From NCBI GenBank assembly GCA_017380575.1, contig JAFODS010000028.1, forward strand, positions 1 through 64,000: a DNA stretch of 64,000 nt. The letters are read 5' to 3'. The stretch comes from Clostridia bacterium. GTDB lineage: Bacteria > Bacillota > Clostridia > Oscillospirales > Acutalibacteraceae. The position numbers and the translations under genes were made by a program. Positions 25,119 to 33,420 of this stretch are shown one piece after another. Below the pieces are notes generated by a model, which ran no database searches, had not been told where the DNA came from, and saw nothing but the letters and a program-made list of their open reading frames with translations. Numbering within the stretch: the stretch's first letter is position 1; every line of letters starts with the position of its first letter.

Positions 25119-27038
25119 TTATTCCTCCGAATACGTGATAATCTCACGCGGGTTAACAAGAAGCGTTGCACTGTAACGTTTGCCGAACCAGATAATTTCA
25201 CGGGCATATTCCGCCCAGGATGAAATTTCTTTATGTACCTTAATGTTAAGAGAACAGTTCTTTTTCAAAAGCACAGGATCGGCATTTTTGTTTGCTGCTT
25301 CGAAATATTTATAGAAATTGTATTTTGAATTTATTTGTACTTCGCTGACATCAGGAAGCCTTACAAGAGTTTTCTGATAATTGAAAAGCTCTTCAAAAAG
25401 CTCTTTTTCAATTTCAAACTTTTCAAGGAAAGGCTTTATTTCCTGCCAGAAAGTTTCGCTGTGATAAACCATTTCAAGGAAAGCACCTTCTTCAAAGTAC
25501 CAACCTGTTGTGCCGAAAACATCACGGCTGTAGGTCCAGTCCGCTGTTTTTGTATCGGCCTTTCTTTCATAAAGAGAAACAAAAAATTCGTTCAGGAAGC
25601 CTTTGTTTTCTTTGTAAATGTAATCAAACAGACTGTTATAAAGGTCGTAGTAAGAAACACCTTTTTCAAGATGAAGATAAATCGCAAAATAGCGAAGCAA
25701 TCCGAGATGATGGAAAGTCTGAAGAATTACAGCAAACATACAAGCCCTGACCCAATCAGATTTAGGCATTGATGCTGTTTCGGTAATAATATCAAAATAT
25801 TCAGGAACACCGTTAAATTCAGGATTGTAGTGAATACCGAGTAACGGTATTTTTGATGTTTTTATCCCGTGTTTTTCACGGTATTCGGGATTTCCCATCG
25901 GAGCATTCGGATAAACCTGACACTCATAAACAGTCATTGAGTTGTTCTGTCCCGAGTCGAGAAGACGGCACATGCCCTTGCAGAAGCTTTCGTATGTTTC
26001 TCCGGGAAGACCGAGAATCAATTCGGTATAAGTCGGAATTCCCGCCTCGTCATATCTCGCATCAAGTGAAGCAAAGTGTTCAAGAGTGAGATTCTTTCTG
26101 CCGATATTTTCAAGCGTCTTCGCGTCAAGCGACTGATAAGCGAGCGTAACACCCTTATCGATATGGTTTTTATTAAGAAGATAACCTGCTTTAAAAACTG
26201 TTTCATCGCTTTCTTTTGCATAGCACGGTTTGAAAACATCGGGATAGCCGTATTTTTTCTTTTGTTCAATAACATATTCGGCTATCTCAATATCACGTTC
26301 CATTATGCCGAAATTGGCATCTGCACAGTAGCAGTATTTTATCTTATTCTTCGCTATCCACTCAATTTCACTCTTGATTTTTTCCATAGGAAAAGGACGC
26401 ACTTTTTTTGTAAAGCACCATTCACAGTAAGTGCAACCGTAGGGACAACCTCTGTTTGTTTCAAGAGTTGCATGGAATTCCTTGTCAGGATTTTCTTTTA
26501 TGATATTGTCGAAAATTCCGTCTGTATACGGAGAAGGATAAGATGAAAGGTCACAAGGATGTCTGAATTCTGTTGTAACGTTCCCCTCTTGAGTTCTGAA
26601 CGAAAGATTCGGTACATTATTAAGACTCTCGTTATTGATAAGAGCTTTAAGGAAAAGTGCAGTTGTTTCCTCGCCTTCGTTGTGCATAAGGAAATCTATA
26701 AAATCATATTCATCAAGGAAACTGCTTCCGTGAGGTACACTGTGACCGCCGAAGATGATTTTAACTGACGGAAAACGTTTTTTAAGCTCAACAGCGAGAG
26801 TTTTGTTATATTCTATATTCCACGTAAAACAGGAAAATGCAACGATAGAAGGATTATCAAAGCGTTTAAGAATGTCATCAATCTTTTCACGCATTACGAT
26901 AATATCCGGAATTTCGTAGTGTTCCATAATCTCTGCATCGTGCTTAAGATAAGCCGCTATACAGCCAACGGAATAAGGAAGGAATACCGGTGATGAATAT
27001 GATACACCGATCTGCACAAGATAAAACTTTTCTTTCAT
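25119..27038 (-). CDS. B12-domain radical SAM protein (operon member 2)
   Basis: The 639-residue protein has the cobalamin-like domain (IVAFSCFTWNIEYNKTLAVE, IIFGGHSVPHG, HNEGEETTALFLKAL) and a radical SAM domain with a canonical CX3CX2C, RGCPYGCTYCEWC. It then has LTLEHFASLDARYDEAGIPT and LILGLPGETYESFC. The last 250 residues include PEYFDIITETASMPKSDWVR and a helical tail unlike standard accessory domains. It is about as long as member 1 and shares many blocks, so the two are paralogues. Start is ATG at 27038 or GTG at 27041, both near AAAGGGG. Function is unknown. Confidence 0.8.
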   Translation of the reverse strand: MKEKFYLVQIGVSYSSPVFLPYSVGCIAAYLKHDAEIMEHYEIPDIIVMREKIDDILKRFDNPSIVAFSCFTWNIEYNKTLAVELKKRFPSVKIIFGGHSVPHGSSFLDEYDFIDFLMHNEGEETTALFLKALINNESLNNVPNLSFRTQEGNVTTEFRHPCDLSSYPSPYTDGIFDNIIKENPDKEFHATLETNRGCPYGCTYCEWCFTKKVRPFPMEKIKSEIEWIAKNKIKYCYCADANFGIMERDIEIAEYVIEQKKKYGYPDVFKPCYAKESDETVFKAGYLLNKNHIDKGVTLAYQSLDAKTLENIGRKNLTLEHFASLDARYDEAGIPTYTELILGLPGETYESFCKGMCRLLDSGQNNSMTVYECQVYPNAPMGNPEYREKHGIKTSKIPLLGIHYNPEFNGVPEYFDIITETASMPKSDWVRACMFAVILQTFHHLGLLRYFAIYLHLEKGVSYYDLYNSLFDYIYKENKGFLNEFFVSLYERKADTKTADWTYSRDVFGTTGWYFEEGAFLEMVYHSETFWQEIKPFLEKFEIEKELFEELFNYQKTLVRLPDVSEVQINSKYNFYKYFEAANKNADPVLLKKNCSLNIKVHKEISSWAEYAREIIWFGKRYSATLLVNPREIITYSEE

Positions 27039-27059
27039 CACTCTATTCCCCTTTCAGAA

Positions 27060-28979
27060 TCAGATTTCTTTAACATCGTCCTTATATGAAGACCAACCCA
27101 TTCTGCCGTACCAGATAACAAATTTACCGAAATCTTTCCAATCGGCAACAAGGTTACTGTCACGCATAACGAGAGTATGCTCTTTCTTTTGGAGCGGATG
27201 AATATTGTTTACATAGACATCCTTAAGATAATTGTGAATATCATACTTGAGACTTACCGTGTTTTCTTCGCTGAACGGAGTGCGGATGATATTCTTCTGA
27301 TAGTTTATAAGATCCTCGAAGATATCTTCGGGTATATCATAAGTTTCGAGATACGGAATAATCTCTTCATAAAATTTGTCAAGCTGAGCGATTGAATTGA
27401 GGACAACATATTCGTGGTCGTCCCATACAATCTCTCCGCACGGTTCAAACATAAGCTTTCTGTTTGTAATACCGAGTGAAAGCTCATCTGCATGGCGCTT
27501 GATATCAAAATAAAGCTTTGAAACAAACAAATCGGGATTATTTTCAAAATAGTCAAGAGCACCGTCATAAAACTTCTCGTACGGTACACCCATTTCGTTA
27601 TGAAGATAAATGCCGAATGCACGGATAAGACCGTTACCGTGGAGAGCCTTTGTCATATAATAGAAGGCTGTTGCTCTCACCCACATTTCACGGCTCATAG
27701 AATTTGTTTCAACAACAATATTGTTATACTCGGGCACGCTGAAGGCTTCGTTATTGAAATGCGGACGGATGATTTCCGAACGGACTGTCTTTATGCCGAA
27801 CTTTTCAACGTAATCCTTCTGACCCATTGTTGCATTAGGAAGAAGAATACAGCCGTAAACTTCAAAAACAAAGTGCTGTCCGATTTCAAAAAGCTTGCCG
27901 ACACCTTCAATAAAGCTTTCATAAGTTTCACCCGGAAGGCCGAGAATCAACTCTGAATAGGTCTTCATATTTGCTTTATTATAGGTCGTAAGAAGATTTT
28001 TATAGAAATCAAGAGAAGTATTTTTTCTTCCGATATTCTTAAGAACCTCGGGCGACATACTCTGGAAAGAAAGAGTTGCACCGATTCGGTCAAATTCGCA
28101 ACGCTTGAACACTTTGACAATTTCAAAAACATTTTCAAAATTGTTCTTTGCATAGTTCATTCTCATTCTTTCGGGATAGCCGGTTTCTTCCTTTACTCTT
28201 GCAAGCTCATTTGCAATTTCAAGGTCGCGCTTGAACATTCCGAAATTAGCATCAGCACCCCATACAAACGCAATTTTATGGTCAGACATCCAACGGATTT
28301 CCGCCCTTACTCTTTCAAGCGGAAAAAGACGCGTTTTAGCCTTAAGCAGACCCCAGTCACAGTAAGCACACTGATTAGGACAGCCGCGGCTCGTTTCAAG
28401 AATTGCATTGAATGTAATTTCAGGGTGAGCTTCGACTATCTTATCAAACCAGCCTTCAAGATACGGTGACGGATAGTCAAGAGTTTCCTGAAGCTTTGTT
28501 TCGGTTCTTAAAAATCCACCTTCGGGCTTTCTGAACGAAATATTACACACGTCATCAAAGCTTCTACCCTCTGAAAATGCTTCAAGAAGATGTTTGACAG
28601 TGTCCTCGCCCTCACCGTGACAAAGAATATCAATGTAATCAAAATCCTCAAGCATTGAAAAATTATCGGGAATATCGTGACCGCCGAAAACGACAAGGCA
28701 ATCGGGATATTTTTCCTTAATATTTTTTGCAAGAAGCTTGTTGTACTCCGTGCTCCAGCAATAGCAGGAAAAACCTACAAAATCAGGATTATCGAGTCTG
28801 TCAACGACATCGTTCACATCTTCACGGAGAAAAATGAAGTCTTTGAACTCGCAATTATTCTTTACGGTTTCGCTTGTAAATGCAGAGGCAGCAAGAATAC
28901 CTGCCGTATATGGCAAATATGCGTTCTGTGTTCCCGAGCTGGCTGAAACATCAACCTGAACGAAGTAAATATTCTTCAT
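27060..28979 (-). CDS. B12-domain radical SAM protein (operon member 1)
   Basis: The first gene of the operon encodes 639 residues. The cobalamin-like domain shows DFVGFSCYCWSTEYNKLLAK, VVFGGHDIPDN and CHGEGEDTVKHLLEAF. The radical SAM motif is the canonical RGCPNQCAYCDWG, followed by WGADANFGMFKRDLEIA and GRKNTSLDFYKNLL. The C-terminal region has PEYNNIVVETNSMSREMWVR, closely like member 2. The start is ATG at 28979, eight bases after AGGAGG; GTG at 28985 would be too close. A perfect consensus promoter precedes it. No precursor peptide gene lies upstream or between the members. Confidence 0.8.
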   Translation of the reverse strand: MKNIYFVQVDVSASSGTQNAYLPYTAGILAASAFTSETVKNNCEFKDFIFLREDVNDVVDRLDNPDFVGFSCYCWSTEYNKLLAKNIKEKYPDCLVVFGGHDIPDNFSMLEDFDYIDILCHGEGEDTVKHLLEAFSEGRSFDDVCNISFRKPEGGFLRTETKLQETLDYPSPYLEGWFDKIVEAHPEITFNAILETSRGCPNQCAYCDWGLLKAKTRLFPLERVRAEIRWMSDHKIAFVWGADANFGMFKRDLEIANELARVKEETGYPERMRMNYAKNNFENVFEIVKVFKRCEFDRIGATLSFQSMSPEVLKNIGRKNTSLDFYKNLLTTYNKANMKTYSELILGLPGETYESFIEGVGKLFEIGQHFVFEVYGCILLPNATMGQKDYVEKFGIKTVRSEIIRPHFNNEAFSVPEYNNIVVETNSMSREMWVRATAFYYMTKALHGNGLIRAFGIYLHNEMGVPYEKFYDGALDYFENNPDLFVSKLYFDIKRHADELSLGITNRKLMFEPCGEIVWDDHEYVVLNSIAQLDKFYEEIIPYLETYDIPEDIFEDLINYQKNIIRTPFSEENTVSLKYDIHNYLKDVYVNNIHPLQKKEHTLVMRDSNLVADWKDFGKFVIWYGRMGWSSYKDDVKEI

Positions 28980-29015
28980 CTGCACTACCTCCTAAGTTAC
29001 ATAATGTATCAATGT

Positions 29016-29044
29016 ATTATATCATTACGGCATATTAATGTCAA
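29016..29044 (-). promoter_or_regulatory. Perfect consensus sigma-A promoter of the radical SAM operon
   Basis: Minus strand TTGACA (29039-29044), exactly 17 bases, then TATAAT (29016-29021). Expression is likely strong unless repressed. Confidence 0.9.
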
Positions 29045-29067
29045 GAAAACACCGTATATATAAGTAA

Positions 29068-29093
29068 AAAGAAGACTCCGGAGAGCCTTCTTT
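29068..29093 (-). terminator. Terminator after the SLC13-type permease gene
   Basis: Stem AAAGAAG / CTTCTTT plus CTC / GAG around a CGGA loop, with one mismatch. A T-run follows on the minus strand. Confidence 0.65.
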
Positions 29094-29102
29094 AAAATAT
29101 TT

Positions 29103-30485
29103 TTATTTCCAGATAAACCAGATAAGGAGATAACCGGTAGTTACTGCTGCAAGAGTAAACGGAACACCGTACTTCATAAATGTTGTAGCTTTAACCTCGT
29201 AGCCTTCCTTACGAAGGATACCGATACCAGTAATGTTTGCACTTGCACCGATCGGAGTAAGGTTACCGCCGAGTGTTGCACCGCAGAGAAGACCGTAGTA
29301 AAGAAGCTTGAGACCTTCTCCCTCAAGACCGATACCTGCACCGATTGCAGGAACAACTGCAAGCATAGTTGCCGTATACGGAATATTATCGATAAATGCA
29401 GAAAGAAGAACAGACATCCATACGATGATTGTGAACACAACGAATGTGTTACCTGAGCCGAGACTTGCGATTGCATCACCGATAACCTGAACAACACCTG
29501 CAGCCTCAATACCACCGATTACAACAAAAAGACCCGTGAGAAGAACGATTGTATAATAGTCAATTTCTTTGAAAGCGTTTTTAACAATCTCCTTGTTCTT
29601 TTTGATAAACAACTCCCTGAGAAGACCAACAGCAAAGAATGCGATACAGATTATACCGTTTGTGATGTCAGGCTTTGTAAACTGACCCGGCTTAGCGTTA
29701 TCAGCGTACGGAATGAACGAAACTGCGATAAGTGCAACAATTGTGCCAAGAAGAAGGAAGGTCGGGAACTTATCCTCAACAACAGTTCTTGAATCAAAGC
29801 TGATCTTGCCTTTTTCTTTGCGGAACATAACAAGAATGATAAGTGCACTAACCACGGCACCTGCTTCAACAACCCAGAACATACCCGGTTTGCCGTTATC
29901 AACAAAGAAAGATGAGAAATCAAGGTTTGCTGCCTTACCGAGAAGAATTGATGTTGTATCACCGACAAGGGTTGCCGCACCCTGAAGGTTTGAGGAAACA
30001 GCAATACAGATAATCGCAGGAACAGGAGATGTATTAACCTTTTTGCAGAAAGCAAGAGCAACAGGAGCAATCATAAGCACAGTTGCAACGTTATCAACAA
30101 ACGCTGAAACAATACCTGCAAAAAGAGAAATTGTAACAATTGCCCATTGCATATTGGGCATTTTTGAAATGAGCACATCTGACATCAGCTGTGGCATTTT
30201 CGACTCTATGAACAGGTAAACAGTACCCATTGTACCCGCAATCATCATAATTACGTTCCAGTCGATTGCATTCAGCATATCGGCTATTCCATAGGAATAT
30301 GTACCAGTTGCGGTCGCAAAAAATCCTTCACCGAAAAGATTAGGGTTAACCGATGCAATAACACCGAGGGCAACAAAAACAACTGCTGATGTAACAACAA
30401 TGTGCGGTCTTATTTTCTGGAAAGCCAGCATAAGAACGTAGGTTATCGCAAAGAGGATCAATGCGACAAGTGTGATTTGACTCAT
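29103..30485 (-). CDS. SLC13/ArsB/NhaD-superfamily permease
   Basis: The 460-residue protein has about eleven hydrophobic segments spread over its whole length and no soluble domain. Two related motifs, NLQGAATLVGDTTSILLG and GATLGGNLTPIGASANITG, mark the two inverted halves of ion-transporter-superfamily carriers. An aspartate-bearing AFVDNVATVLMIAP and a matching AFIDNIPYTATMLAV are also seen. Members move dicarboxylates, arsenite or sodium ions; this one cannot be assigned further. The gene has a strong promoter and a 130-base structured leader with a terminator, described separately. A terminator follows it. Confidence 0.87.
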   Translation of the reverse strand: MSQITLVALILFAITYVLMLAFQKIRPHIVVTSAVVFVALGVIASVNPNLFGEGFFATATGTYSYGIADMLNAIDWNVIMMIAGTMGTVYLFIESKMPQLMSDVLISKMPNMQWAIVTISLFAGIVSAFVDNVATVLMIAPVALAFCKKVNTSPVPAIICIAVSSNLQGAATLVGDTTSILLGKAANLDFSSFFVDNGKPGMFWVVEAGAVVSALIILVMFRKEKGKISFDSRTVVEDKFPTFLLLGTIVALIAVSFIPYADNAKPGQFTKPDITNGIICIAFFAVGLLRELFIKKNKEIVKNAFKEIDYYTIVLLTGLFVVIGGIEAAGVVQVIGDAIASLGSGNTFVVFTIIVWMSVLLSAFIDNIPYTATMLAVVPAIGAGIGLEGEGLKLLYYGLLCGATLGGNLTPIGASANITGIGILRKEGYEVKATTFMKYGVPFTLAAVTTGYLLIWFIWK

Positions 30486-30525
30486 TTAAATTACTCCGTT
30501 TTCTGTGGTTAAATTTTGTCTGCTC

Positions 30526-30555
30526 AAAAAAATCCACCTCACAAAGAAGGTGGAT
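30526..30555 (-). terminator. Leader terminator upstream of the SLC13-type permease
   Basis: An 8-bp perfect stem, ATCCACCT / AGGTGGAT, with an 8-base loop followed by seven T on the minus strand. It lies between the promoter and the coding start, so it can only act as an attenuator of the permease gene. Confidence 0.85.
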
Positions 30556-30658
30556 TGTATGATTCAGAAAATCAGGAAAATCCCGATAACTAAAACGCAA
30601 CTCATAACAAATAGAGCATTTTGCTCTATGACAGACTCCACCACTTATTCTGAGTTGC
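30526..30658 (-). ncRNA. Putative riboswitch-like leader RNA of the permease gene
   Basis: The predicted transcript begins at about 30658 and folds as follows. P1 is GCAACTCA / TGAGTTGC (plus-strand 30651-30658 with 30597-30604). An inner hairpin is ATAGAGC / GCTCTAT (30611-30617 with 30623-30629). A conserved-looking GTGGTGGAGTC joining strand lies between them, and the terminator at 30526-30555 ends the leader. GGTGGA in the joining strand (30637-30642) can pair with TCCACC of the terminator's first arm, giving an antiterminator. It matches no riboswitch family that I can recall with confidence. Confidence 0.65.
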
Positions 30659-30664
30659 AAAGGT

Positions 30665-30693
30665 AGTATAACTCAAACATACCTTCGAGTCAA
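30665..30693 (-). promoter_or_regulatory. Sigma-A promoter of the permease leader
   Basis: Minus strand TTGACT (30688-30693), a 17-base spacer, then TATACT (30665-30670). Transcription would start within a few bases of the P1 stem. Confidence 0.8.
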
Positions 30694-30710
30694 TACTTTA
30701 AAGCAATAAA

Positions 30711-32237
30711 TTACTCGTTTTCAAACACAGGATAAGTACGCCTGAAAACCGAATTGATTTTTTTGAAATACTGAACATCAACAGAATCAATAGTTTCGTT
30801 TGTAGTTCTGAAACGCCAATTTTTTTCAGGTACACTCGGAATGTTCATTCTGGCATCGTTGCCGAAACCGCACATATCCTGAAAAGCAATTATTGCAGTG
30901 TTCGAAGACGACTTCCATACAGCCTCTATAACCTTGCGACAGCTCTTTGAATAATATCCGCCGTCGCCCCAGTTGTCGTCCTCAAAGCCAACATAATCGA
31001 GTGCAAATCGTCTCTGACGTTCATCTGCTTCCCACAACCAACCGAGAATCGTATTGTTGTCGTGTGTACCGACGTAATTAACAGAATTCACACCTGAATT
31101 ATGCGGAAGATGCGATGAATCTCCGTCGGGGTCAAAGCCGAACTGAACAACCTTCATTCCCGGAAAAGCTGTATCTTCAAGAAGCTTAACGACATCCTCA
31201 CCGAAAATTCCGAGGTCTTCGGCAATGATAGGTGCATCGGGATATTTTTCAAAAACCTTGTTAAAGAAATCCATACGCGGTCCGATTGCCCAACTTCCGT
31301 TTTTTGCAGTTTCACTTTCTGCAGGAATTTCCCAGTAGCTTGCGAACGCCCTGAAATGGTCAATTCGCACAACATCGTATGTTTTCAATGCAGCACCAAG
31401 ACGGGAAAGCCACCATTCGTATCCGTCAGCCTTCATCTTATCCCAGTCATAAAGCGGATTTCCCCAAAGCTGACCGTCCTCTGAAAAATAATCGGGCGGA
31501 ACGCCTGCAACCTTGTTCGGTTTAAGTGTTTCTTCGTCAATTTTAAACTGTGCGAGATTAGCCCATACATCAACGCTGTCCATTGCAACATAAATCGGCA
31601 TATCACCGATTACGGCTATACCCTTTTCATTTGCATAAGCCTTGACTTCATTCCACTGTTTAAAGAAAATATACTGTACAAAACGCCAGAAAGCAGACTG
31701 CTCTTCAAAATCATAACGGTGGTGTTTTATAAATTCATCATATCGAGCATAGACTTTATCCCATTCCCACCAGGGCTTTTTACCGTTAGCTTCCTTGATT
31801 GACATAAAAAGTGAAAAATCTACAACCCACGGGTTTTCTTTTTCAAACTCTTTTACTGCAGCTGCTGTTTCAGCGTCAATATTCATAAAAGCTTTTTTGA
31901 GAAGAGCCATTCTTTTTTCTGCCGCAAATTCGTAGTCAGCAGTATACGGCGTACTGTGATAGATGTTATCATTCACATCACTCTCGGTAACAAGCCCGTC
32001 GTGCATAAGCTTCACAGGGTCAATAAACATAAAGTTTCCTGCAAAGGCTGAAGATGAGCAGTACGGTGAATTTGCATCGTCAACAGGGTTAAACGGAAGC
32101 ACCTGCCAATAACCGAAACCCATTTCTTTAATTTTATCGATGAATGAAAGGCAGTTTTTATCAAAAACACCTATTCCGTAATCTGACGGAATCGATGAAA
32201 CGTGCATAAGCACGCCTGCACCACGTTTATTTAACAT
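30711..32237 (-). CDS. malQ: 4-alpha-glucanotransferase (amylomaltase)
   Basis: A GH77 enzyme that transfers glucan segments between malto-oligosaccharides in the cytosol, releasing glucose. The 508-residue protein shows KRGAGVLMHVSSIPSDYGIG at the N-terminus, GDMPIYVAMDSVDVWA, GVPPDYFSEDGQLWGNPLYD, the nucleophile motif VVRIDHFRAF, the acid motif IIAEDLGIFG, and NYVGTHDNNTILGW. All are GH77 signatures, and the length is standard. It sits downstream of the SLC13 leader promoter region and after a terminator at 32281-32302. No clear promoter of its own is visible. Confidence 0.95.
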   Translation of the reverse strand: MLNKRGAGVLMHVSSIPSDYGIGVFDKNCLSFIDKIKEMGFGYWQVLPFNPVDDANSPYCSSSAFAGNFMFIDPVKLMHDGLVTESDVNDNIYHSTPYTADYEFAAEKRMALLKKAFMNIDAETAAAVKEFEKENPWVVDFSLFMSIKEANGKKPWWEWDKVYARYDEFIKHHRYDFEEQSAFWRFVQYIFFKQWNEVKAYANEKGIAVIGDMPIYVAMDSVDVWANLAQFKIDEETLKPNKVAGVPPDYFSEDGQLWGNPLYDWDKMKADGYEWWLSRLGAALKTYDVVRIDHFRAFASYWEIPAESETAKNGSWAIGPRMDFFNKVFEKYPDAPIIAEDLGIFGEDVVKLLEDTAFPGMKVVQFGFDPDGDSSHLPHNSGVNSVNYVGTHDNNTILGWLWEADERQRRFALDYVGFEDDNWGDGGYYSKSCRKVIEAVWKSSSNTAIIAFQDMCGFGNDARMNIPSVPEKNWRFRTTNETIDSVDVQYFKKINSVFRRTYPVFENE

Positions 32238-32280
32238 TAAATCATCCCTTAAAATGTTTATGCTGTTCGTTTAAGTAAAA

Positions 32281-32302
32281 ACACTCCGAATTAACGGAGT
32301 GT
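32281..32302 (-). terminator. Terminator after the secreted-protein gene at 32324
   Basis: An 8-bp stem, ACACTCCG / CGGAGTGT, around AATTAA, with A-runs on one side and T-runs on the other. It could act in both directions. Confidence 0.85.
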
Positions 32303-32323
32303 TTTTATTATTGAACTTAAAGA

Positions 32324-33319
32324 TTAATACTTGAAGTTTTTGTATGTAACGTGTGAAACACCTGAAGCTGTTGCTGACATACCAGCAAGCTTAGAAAGTG
32401 TAACTTCCTGATTCCATTCAACAACAAGGCTTACAAGGTTGCCTGTCTTAGCATTAACTGTTGCAACAACTGTTGCCTTTGAATACTTCTCGTTGATTTC
32501 AGCACCTGCATATGTACCTGCGATTGCATCATAAATAACAGAAGCAGTCTTGTGGTCGAAATAGCCCTTATCTTCGCTACCTACACAGATACCTGTCTTG
32601 TCAAGAGCTGTTGTCGGAGCAGTTGTCGGATTTGACTTTCCTGCTGAGCTCTTACCATCCTTAAGAGTAAGAGTGATAACGTAGTTGTCACCTGAAACCT
32701 TACATGTTGCTGAAGTAACATCTGAAGCAGCGAGCTTGCTGGATGTGATGAAAGCAACGTCGCCCCACTTGCCTTTTTCAACTTTTTCGCTGTACTTGTT
32801 TTCAGCACCGATACCCATGAACTTGTAAACAAGACTCTTCATAGCCTGAAGAGCAACAGAACCGTCCATTTTCTCGTTGTCTGTCATTCTTTCCTTATCA
32901 TAACCAACCTTAGCCTTAACAGCCTTGTCGATTACGCTATTGTAGTAATTAAGTGTTTCAATGCCGTCCTTAGGCTGAGCTGAACCGCTGTTCTGTGCTG
33001 CATCGCCCGGCTTTGCTGAATCATCCGGCTTTGCTGCTGTGTCGCCTGCATTGCTGTCTGTTGAAGCATCAGCTGATGTATCATCAGACGGTGTCTGAGC
33101 GTCAGCACTTGTATCGCTGTCCAATGATGAGCCGCCTTCCATAAGGCCTGCCTGCTGATCAAGTCCAAGTTCTTCGCCTGAACCTGAATCTGTTGCTGCA
33201 TTTCCTGCAATTTCAATTTTAGCATCTGCATATTTTGTAATGCTACTTGAGATTGTGTTTGTTACGAGGAAAACACAAATGATAACAGCAATTGCTGCCA
33301 CAAAAGTTTTCTTAACCAT
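32324..33319 (-). CDS. Secreted or anchored protein with Asp/Ser/Ala-rich linker
   Basis: The 331-residue product has an N-terminal hydrophobic segment (VKKTFVAAIAVIICVFLVTN) without a clear cleavage site, so it may be an anchor. Residues 40-115 are low complexity, rich in Asp, Ser, Thr, Ala and Gly (TSADASTDSNAGDTAAKPD). A compact C-terminal domain of about 200 residues follows, with repeated beta strands (ATCKVSGDNYVITLTLKDGK, SKATVVATVNAKTGNLVSL). The C-terminal domain resembles a small ligand-binding or FMN-binding-like fold, but I cannot assign it. GGAGCAG before ATG at 33319 sets the start; an ATG eight codons upstream is the alternative. Confidence 0.6.
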   Translation of the reverse strand: MVKKTFVAAIAVIICVFLVTNTISSSITKYADAKIEIAGNAATDSGSGEELGLDQQAGLMEGGSSLDSDTSADAQTPSDDTSADASTDSNAGDTAAKPDDSAKPGDAAQNSGSAQPKDGIETLNYYNSVIDKAVKAKVGYDKERMTDNEKMDGSVALQAMKSLVYKFMGIGAENKYSEKVEKGKWGDVAFITSSKLAASDVTSATCKVSGDNYVITLTLKDGKSSAGKSNPTTAPTTALDKTGICVGSEDKGYFDHKTASVIYDAIAGTYAGAEINEKYSKATVVATVNAKTGNLVSLVVEWNQEVTLSKLAGMSATASGVSHVTYKNFKY

Positions 33320-33357
33320 AGTATCTGCTCCTTTCAAAAGCATATCATTGTAATTTG

Positions 33358-33386
33358 ATTATACATTCAAATCAAACAAATGTAAA
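33358..33386 (-). promoter_or_regulatory. Sigma-A promoter of the gene at 32324
   Basis: Minus strand TTTACA (33381-33386), a 17-base spacer ending in TG, then TATAAT (33358-33363). Confidence 0.65.
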
Positions 33387-33400
33387 TAGTCTAGGGGTAA

Positions 33401-33416
33401 AAATTTGTACAAATTT
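33401..33416. promoter_or_regulatory. Perfect 16-bp palindrome AAATTTGTACAAATTT
   Basis: AAATTTGTACAAATTT is its own reverse complement. It lies four bases past the stop of the amino-acid ABC ATPase and about 15 bases upstream of the -35 box of the gene at 32324. A dimeric regulator site is plausible; no regulator is identified. Confidence 0.4.
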
Positions 33417-33420
33417 GTCA

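Noticed and set aside
20719..29044. Secondary-metabolite (NRPS/PKS) cluster
   Set aside because: No synthetase, carrier protein or tailoring enzyme other than the radical SAM and glycosyltransferase genes.
28980..29102. RiPP precursor peptide gene upstream of the radical SAM operon
   Set aside because: The space holds only a promoter, a ribosome site and a terminator of the neighbouring gene. No short frame with a ribosome site fits.
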